37,378 bases of DNA from Gammaproteobacteria bacterium. Lineage in GTDB: Bacteria; Pseudomonadota; Gammaproteobacteria; Natronospirales; JAJUFS01. The position numbers were made by a program, and so were the translations under genes. The stretch spans positions 1 through 37,378 of the forward strand of contig JAJUFS010000007.1 of NCBI GenBank assembly GCA_029263725.1. The letters run 5' to 3'. Numbering within the stretch: position 1 is the stretch's first letter; each line of letters begins with the position of its first letter. Of this stretch, positions 32,115-37,378 are shown one piece after another. The notes below the pieces were generated by a model. It was not told where the DNA came from. It ran no database searches and worked only from the letters and a program-made list of their open reading frames with translations.

Positions 32115-32882
32115 TTATTGAAATTCGTCCTTCCAGCGCCGGAGCGCCGCGAACCTGCGCACCTTATCACTCAGGGTATTCCCCGACCACCGCTCGACGC
32201 TGGCAATCACGCCTGGTTGTTCGATTCTGAGAAATGGGTTCACTTGCCGTTCACGGGCGATGCTGCTCGGCAGGGAGGGTTCACCTTGCTGCCGAAGTGC
32301 TTCCACCTGCCGGCGCCAGGCGGCGATCTCGTCGTTCCCGGGTTCCGCGGCTGCAGCAAAGGTAAGATTCGCGAGCGTGTACTCGTGACCGCAGAAGACG
32401 CGCGTCGTTTCCGGCAGCGCAGCCAGGCGTTCCAGCGAGTGCAGCAACTTTTCCGGCGTGCCTTCGAACAGCCGGCCGCAGCCGGCGCTGAACAGCGTGT
32501 CGCCGCAGAACAAGGCGTCGCCGGTCACGAAGGCAACGTGGCCGAGCGTGTGCCCGGGGATTTCCATGACCGTGAAATCCAGCCCGGCGAGCCGGAACGT
32601 GGAGCCTTCCCGGACGAGCTCGGTCACGACGTCGCCTGCTTCGGCAGGACCGAACACGGGAACGTCGAAACGCTCGCACAGCGTTGCCGCGCCGCCGATG
32701 TGATCGCGATGGTGATGCGTCAGCAGGATGCCGCGCGGCACGAGGCCTTCCTGGCCAACCCGATCGAGCACAGGGGCGGCGTCGCCCGGGTCGACGATGA
32801 GGACATCCTCGGGCTCGTCTTTTGCGTGGATGAACCAGATGTAGTTGTCGCGGAACGCGGGGACATGGCTGATTTTCGGCAT
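32115..32882 (-). CDS. gloB: Hydroxyacylglutathione hydrolase (glyoxalase II)
   Basis: MPKISHVPAFRDNYIWFI; LLTHHHRDHIGG; IPGHTLGHVAFV; VFCGHEYTLANL. Confidence 0.95.
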   Translation of the reverse strand: MPKISHVPAFRDNYIWFIHAKDEPEDVLIVDPGDAAPVLDRVGQEGLVPRGILLTHHHRDHIGGAATLCERFDVPVFGPAEAGDVVTELVREGSTFRLAGLDFTVMEIPGHTLGHVAFVTGDALFCGDTLFSAGCGRLFEGTPEKLLHSLERLAALPETTRVFCGHEYTLANLTFAAAAEPGNDEIAAWRRQVEALRQQGEPSLPSSIARERQVNPFLRIEQPGVIASVERWSGNTLSDKVRRFAALRRWKDEFQ

Positions 32883-32938
32883 GCGGGCATGATAACCGCC
32901 GGGAAGTCCCGCGAAAAACCGCGTGCTAAAGTAGCCGC

Positions 32939-33676
32939 ATGAGCATCGACGGCCGCCTCGATCCCTGGTTCCGCTCCCCGCTGGGCGATGCATTGCTGTG
33001 CGCCGAGTCCGAGGTCGCCTGCCGCCTGCTCGAGCGGGTGTTCGGTTTCGTCGCCGTGGCCATCGGCGGCTGGTGGCCCACGGAGCCCTTCATGACGCAT
33101 TGTGCGATCCGTCGCCGCCTGCACCTGGACGCCCGCTCCGGCGACCTCCTGTCGCCGCTGGACAACCTCGCCCTGGCCTCGGATTCGGTGGACGCCATCG
33201 TGCTGCCGCACACCCTGGAGTTCGTGGAATCGCCGCAGCGGCTATTGCGCGAGGTCGAGCGGGTGCTGGTGGGCGAGGGTCATGTGCTGATCCTCGGCTT
33301 CAATCCGTGGAGCGCCTGGACGGTGCGCAAGCTGCTGAAGGGCGAGCATTTTCCGGAGTCCGGCCAGCCGCTGGCGCGGGCCCGGCTGATCGACTGGCTG
33401 GAACTGCTGGGCTTCGAGATCCTGGCCGCGCCCGGTTTTTTCCGCCGCCCCCCGCTGGACCATCGCGGCGCGCTGGAGCGCCTGCAGGGCCTGGAGCAGC
33501 CGCGCTGGCTGCCGCTGCCCGCCGGGGCCTACGCGGTGCTGGCGCGCAAGCATGTTTATTCCGTCACCCCGCTGCGGCCCGCCTGGGAGCGCCGTCGCCG
33601 CCTGATCGCGGGCCTGGCCTCGCCGACCGCGCAATCCACCGAATGGCGGCGGCGTGTGCACTACCAGAAACACTGA
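32939..33676 (+). CDS. SAM-dependent methyltransferase (YafS-like), divergent from gloB
   Basis: [54 protein letters not shown]; between gloB and rnhA as in E. coli. Confidence 0.85.
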   Translation: MSIDGRLDPWFRSPLGDALLCAESEVACRLLERVFGFVAVAIGGWWPTEPFMTHCAIRRRLHLDARSGDLLSPLDNLALASDSVDAIVLPHTLEFVESPQRLLREVERVLVGEGHVLILGFNPWSAWTVRKLLKGEHFPESGQPLARARLIDWLELLGFEILAAPGFFRRPPLDHRGALERLQGLEQPRWLPLPAGAYAVLARKHVYSVTPLRPAWERRRRLIAGLASPTAQSTEWRRRVHYQKH

Positions 33677-34134
33677 TGACGAGGGAACGCATGAAGCGGG
33701 TGATCATTCATTCCGACGGCGCCTGCCGCGGCAATCCCGGCCCGGGCGGCTGGGCCGCGGTGCTGGCCTGGGGCGACACCGAGAAGGAGCTGTCCGGCCA
33801 CGAGGCGCATACCACCAACAACCGCATGGAACTGACGGCGGCCATCGAGGCGCTGCGCGCGCTGAAGCGCCCATGCACGATCGATTTCTACACCGACTCC
33901 GAGTACCTTCGCCGCGGCATCACCGAGTGGCTGGTGAACTGGAAGCGCAACGGCTGGAAGACGGCCGCCCGGCAGCCGGTGAAGAATGCCGACCTGTGGA
34001 TGGCGCTGGACGAGGCCGCCGCGCCACATGAGATCCGCTGGCATTGGGTGAAGGGGCACAGCGGTCACGCCGGCAACGAGCGCGTCGATAGACTCGCCAA
34101 CGAAGCCATCGACCGCATGCTGGCCAAATCCTGA
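33676..34134 (+). CDS. rnhA: Ribonuclease HI
   Basis: [68 protein letters not shown]; start 33676 or 33691. Confidence 0.96.
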   Translation: MTRERMKRVIIHSDGACRGNPGPGGWAAVLAWGDTEKELSGHEAHTTNNRMELTAAIEALRALKRPCTIDFYTDSEYLRRGITEWLVNWKRNGWKTAARQPVKNADLWMALDEAAAPHEIRWHWVKGHSGHAGNERVDRLANEAIDRMLAKS

Positions 34135-34152
34135 AGCAGGGAAGAAAGAAGA

Positions 34153-34872
34153 ATGCGTCAGATCGTGCTTGATACCGAGACCACGGGTCTCGAGCCCGCC
34201 GAGGGCCACCGCATCATCGAGATCGGTTGCGTGGAGATCGTCAATCGCCGGCTCACCGGCGACGACCGCCGCTGGTACCTCAACCCCGATCGCGACATCG
34301 ACGAAGGCGCGGTCGAGGTCCATGGCATCACCAGCGACTTCCTCGCCGACAAGCCGCGCTTCAGGGACATCGTCGACGAGTTCCTCGAATACATCCGCGG
34401 CGCGGAGCTGGTCATCCACAACGCGCCCTTCGACGTCGGCTTCCTCAATCATGAGCTGGAAGTGCATCTCGGCCGCAGCGAGCGGGTCGACGTGATCTGC
34501 GGCGTGCTCGATACGCTGCAGATGGCGCGCCGCATGTACCCCGGTCAGCGCGCCAGCCTGGACGCGCTGTGCAAGCGCTTCGAGATCGACAACTCGCGCC
34601 GCGAGTATCACGGCGCGCTTCTTGACGCGCAGCTGCTCGCCGAGGTCTATCTCGCCATGACCGGCGGCCAGGCGGCGCTGCTGCTGGATGCGGCGAAACA
34701 GCCCGGCGCGGCTGCGGCGAGAGCCGAGCAGCGCATCGCGCGCGAAGGGCTGGTGCTGCCCGTGATTGCGCCAAAGGAAAGCGAGGCACTGTTGCACGCG
34801 CGCTTCCTTGATGCCATGCGGGAACAGGGTGCCACGCCGTTATGGCAGGAACTCGAACCCTCCGAAGTGTGA
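34153..34872 (+). CDS. dnaQ: DNA polymerase III epsilon subunit
   Basis: MRQIVLDTETTGLEPAEGHRIIEIGCVEIVNRRLTG ExoI; HNAPFDVGFLNHEL; HGALLDAQLLAEVYLAMTGGQ. Confidence 0.97.
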   Translation: MRQIVLDTETTGLEPAEGHRIIEIGCVEIVNRRLTGDDRRWYLNPDRDIDEGAVEVHGITSDFLADKPRFRDIVDEFLEYIRGAELVIHNAPFDVGFLNHELEVHLGRSERVDVICGVLDTLQMARRMYPGQRASLDALCKRFEIDNSRREYHGALLDAQLLAEVYLAMTGGQAALLLDAAKQPGAAAARAEQRIAREGLVLPVIAPKESEALLHARFLDAMREQGATPLWQELEPSEV

Positions 34873-35005
34873 TTCCGGCTCCCTCATCACCGACCGGTTT
34901 CTCGTGACTACCATCCGGGCATCACTGTAGAATCCGACGTCCTTTCGCGCTCCGGCATGGAAGCCCGGGGCGTGAGTCCTGGCAACAAACCAACGGATGA
35001 TTACC

Positions 35006-36511
35006 ATGACCGACTCTCTGAGCCGCGGCTTCGTGCGGAATTTTCTTGGCAATTCGCCGGACTGGTACAAGCAGACCATCATCGGTTTCCTGGTCCTGAA
35101 CCCCATCCTGTTCTTCCTGGTGGACCCGTACATCGCCGGCTGGGTGCTGGTGCTGGAGTTCATCTTCACGCTGGCCATGGCGCTGAAGTGCTACCCGCTG
35201 CAGCCCGGCGGCCTGCTGGCGATCGAAGCGATCGCCATCGGCATGGCCTCGCCGGAAACGGTGTTCCATGAAGCGCAGGCGAACTTCGAAGTGATCCTGC
35301 TGCTGATCTTCATGGTCGCCGGCATCTACTTCCTGAAGAACATGCTGCTCTACACCTTCACCAACATCCTGGTGAAGATCCGCTCGAAGATCGCGCTGTC
35401 GCTGATGTTCACCTTCACGGCGGCTTTCCTGTCGGCCTTCCTCGACGCGCTGACCGTCATCGCCGTGGTGATTGCCGTTGCCGTCGGCTTCTACGGCGTC
35501 TATCACCGCGTCGCTTCGGGACGCGCCATCGACCACGATCACGACCAGGCCGACGACCAGTGGATCGCCGAACAGCACCGCGCCGACCTGGAGAACTTCC
35601 GCGGCTTCCTGCGCAACCTGCTGATGCACGCTGCCATCGGCACCGCGCTGGGCGGCGTCATGACCATGGTCGGCGAGCCGCAGAACCTGCTGATCGCCAG
35701 CGTGATGAACTGGAACTTCGTCGAGTTCTTCGTGCATGTCGCGCCGGTGTCTCTGCCGGTGTTCGTGGTCGGCCTGGCCACCTGCTTCCTGGTCGAGAAG
35801 TTCAGGATCTTCTCCTACGGTTACGAGCTGCCGCAGAACGTGCGCAAGGTGCTGGAGGATTTCGCCGCCGAGCAGGAACGCAAGCGCGGCCCGCGTGACT
35901 ACGCGGCGCTCATCGCCCAGGCCCTGGTGGCGGTGTTCCTGATCGTGGCGCTGGCCTTCCATCTCGCCGCTGTCGGCCTGATCGGCCTTGCCGTCATCGT
36001 GCTGGCGACCTCGTTCACCGGCGTGACCGAGGAGCACCAGCTCGGCCATGCCTTCCAGGAAGCGCTGCCATTCACCGCGCTGCTGGTGGTGTTCTTCGCC
36101 ATCGTCGGCGTGATCCACGAGCAGCACCTGTTCAGCCCGGTGATCGATTACGTGCTGACCAACTTCCAGGGACATGCGCAGCTGTCGGCGTTCTACATCG
36201 CCAACGGCGTGCTGTCGGCGATTTCCGACAACGTGTTCGTGGCCACGGTGTACATCAACGAGATCAAGGCGGCCTTCGAGGCCGGCGCGATCAGCGCCGA
36301 GCAGTACAACCTGCTCGCCGTCTCGGTGAACACCGGCACCAACATCCCGTCGGTGGCGACGCCGAACGGCCAGGCCGCCTTCCTGTTCCTGCTGACCTCG
36401 GCCATCGCGCCGCTGGTGCGGCTGTCCTACGGCCGCATGGTGATCCTGGCCCTGCCGTACACCATCACCATGTCCATCGCCGGTTTCCTCGCTACCATCT
36501 ATCTGCTGTGA
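35006..36511 (+). CDS. nhaB: Na+/H+ antiporter NhaB
   Basis: [66 protein letters not shown]; start 34997 or 35006. Confidence 0.94.
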   Translation: MTDSLSRGFVRNFLGNSPDWYKQTIIGFLVLNPILFFLVDPYIAGWVLVLEFIFTLAMALKCYPLQPGGLLAIEAIAIGMASPETVFHEAQANFEVILLLIFMVAGIYFLKNMLLYTFTNILVKIRSKIALSLMFTFTAAFLSAFLDALTVIAVVIAVAVGFYGVYHRVASGRAIDHDHDQADDQWIAEQHRADLENFRGFLRNLLMHAAIGTALGGVMTMVGEPQNLLIASVMNWNFVEFFVHVAPVSLPVFVVGLATCFLVEKFRIFSYGYELPQNVRKVLEDFAAEQERKRGPRDYAALIAQALVAVFLIVALAFHLAAVGLIGLAVIVLATSFTGVTEEHQLGHAFQEALPFTALLVVFFAIVGVIHEQHLFSPVIDYVLTNFQGHAQLSAFYIANGVLSAISDNVFVATVYINEIKAAFEAGAISAEQYNLLAVSVNTGTNIPSVATPNGQAAFLFLLTSAIAPLVRLSYGRMVILALPYTITMSIAGFLATIYLL

Positions 36512-36532
36512 GGGGAATCCGCTTGATGAAAG

Positions 36533-36559
36533 CCCCGGCCTTGTGCCGGGGTTTTTTTT
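36533..36559 (+). terminator. Rho-independent terminator after nhaB
   Basis: CCCCGGC-CTTGT-GCCGGGG-TTTTTTTT. Confidence 0.92.
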
Positions 36560-36624
36560 GAGAAGGGAGAAGGGAGGAGACCGAGAGCCGAAAGCTGCAA
36601 ATCTTCTTCCTTCTCCCTTCCTTT
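36560..36624. repeat. Polypurine/polypyrimidine imperfect inverted repeat
   Basis: GAGAAGGGAGAAGGGAGGAGA versus CTTCTTCCTTCTCCCTTCCTTT; share GAAGGGAGAAGG / CCTTCTCCCTTC. Confidence 0.6.
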
Positions 36625-36654
36625 ACCCTGCAGTTCTCTCAGCTCTCACGCCTT

Positions 36655-36683
36655 CCCGGATTTCGCTTCGCTCAACCCGGGCT
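36655..36683. repeat. REP-like palindromic element
   Basis: CCCGGATTTCGCTTCGCTCAACCCGGGCT: arms CCCGGATT/AACCCGGG with one mismatch. Confidence 0.55.
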
Positions 36684-36757
36684 CCATCCTCTCACCCCGC
36701 ACGCCCCGACTTGCAGCCGGCCAGCGAATACGGTGTCATTGCGGCAAGTCCGCATCG

Positions 36758-37378
36758 ATGACCGCAATGTCCGTCGCCTATTTTTCCCCGCCCGCCTGTG
36801 CTGCATTCAATCCCGGCCGTTGCCACCCGGAGGTGCCCGAGCGGCTGGCGAGCATCGATGACCATCTCATTTCCCTGCGGCTGCGCGAGTTGCTGGTGGA
36901 AGGCGAGGCGCCGCCGGCGAGCGATGAGCAGCTGCTGCGCGTGCACTCGCAGGAATACATCGACATGTTGTCGGCATGCGAGCCCGGCGAAGGCGTGGTC
37001 TCGCTCGATCCGGACACCTGGCTGGTGGCGGGCATCGGCGAGGCGGCGCGGCATGCCGCGGGCGCCGTGGTGGGCGCGGTGGACATGGTGATGGCGGGCA
37101 AGGTGAACCGCGCCTTCTGCGCGGTGCGTCCGCCCGGGCATCATGCCGAGCGGGCGCGCGCCATGGGTTTCTGTCTCTTCAACAATGTCGCGGTGGGCGC
37201 GGCGCATGCGCTCGCCCGGCACCGGCTCAAGCGTATCGCCATCGTCGATTTCGACGCGCACTGGGGCAACGGCACGGACGCGATCTTCCTGGATGAAAAG
37301 CGCGTCGGCGTGTTCGCGAGTTTCCAGGAACACCTGTTCCCGCCGCAGGAGGCGATGCAGGTGCCAGGGCGCATCGTC
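36758..37378 (+). CDS. Histone deacetylase family protein, 3'-truncated by window end
   Basis: Open frame missed by ORF track because no stop: MTAMSVAYFSPPACAAFNPGRCHPEVPERLASIDDHL...AVRPPGHHAERARAMGFCLFNNVAVGAAHALA...IVDFDAHWGNGTDAIF; GHH and DxDxHxGNGT motifs. Confidence 0.93.
   Translation, partial: MTAMSVAYFSPPACAAFNPGRCHPEVPERLASIDDHLISLRLRELLVEGEAPPASDEQLLRVHSQEYIDMLSACEPGEGVVSLDPDTWLVAGIGEAARHAAGAVVGAVDMVMAGKVNRAFCAVRPPGHHAERARAMGFCLFNNVAVGAAHALARHRLKRIAIVDFDAHWGNGTDAIFLDEKRVGVFASFQEHLFPPQEAMQVPGRIV

Noticed and set aside
30515-32230. 571-aa plus-strand ORF antisense to mltD
   Set aside because: Shadow ORF of a well-supported lytic transglycosylase gene
34922-36175. 417-aa minus-strand ORF antisense to nhaB, His/Asp-rich
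   Set aside because: Composition reflects reverse complement of hydrophobic membrane-protein codons

Overview
The window is a GC-rich gammaproteobacterial chromosomal segment. It is densely packed with housekeeping genes in a largely canonical order: asd(partial)-fimV-[CbiQ/EcfT-like]-truA-accD-folC-dedD-like-cvpA-purF | DUF885 <> glycerate kinase-miaE | lpxH-ppiase <> gltX-cysS | folD | tRNA Pro-Arg-(remnant)-His-Lys-Leu-tig-clpP-clpX-lon-hupB-tRNA Val-Asp-ppiD-DAACS symporter | fabI, mltD, gloB <> methyltransferase-rnhA-dnaQ-nhaB-HDAC-like (partial). I found no mobile element, CRISPR array, phage, toxin-antitoxin or defence cassette, and no convincing new multi-gene system. The most interesting signals are small and regulatory: (i) hupB fused 14 nt upstream of tRNA-Val/tRNA-Asp, behind a near-consensus promoter and a ~180-nt hairpin-containing leader; (ii) a tRNA 3'-half remnant in the leader between tRNA-Arg and tRNA-His, plus tRNA promoters with GC-rich discriminators; (iii) an excellent sigma32-type promoter before lon; (iv) an orphan CbiQ/EcfT-like membrane protein between fimV and truA, with no trpF/trpBA between truA and accD; (v) a GluRS with a divergent KMSKS-loop region, resembling the GluRS2 type; (vi) a polypurine/polypyrimidine inverted repeat and REP-like palindrome after nhaB. 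Family calls come from recognising protein motifs by eye; no database search was run. Many long ORFs in the track are GC-driven shadow ORFs and were rejected.
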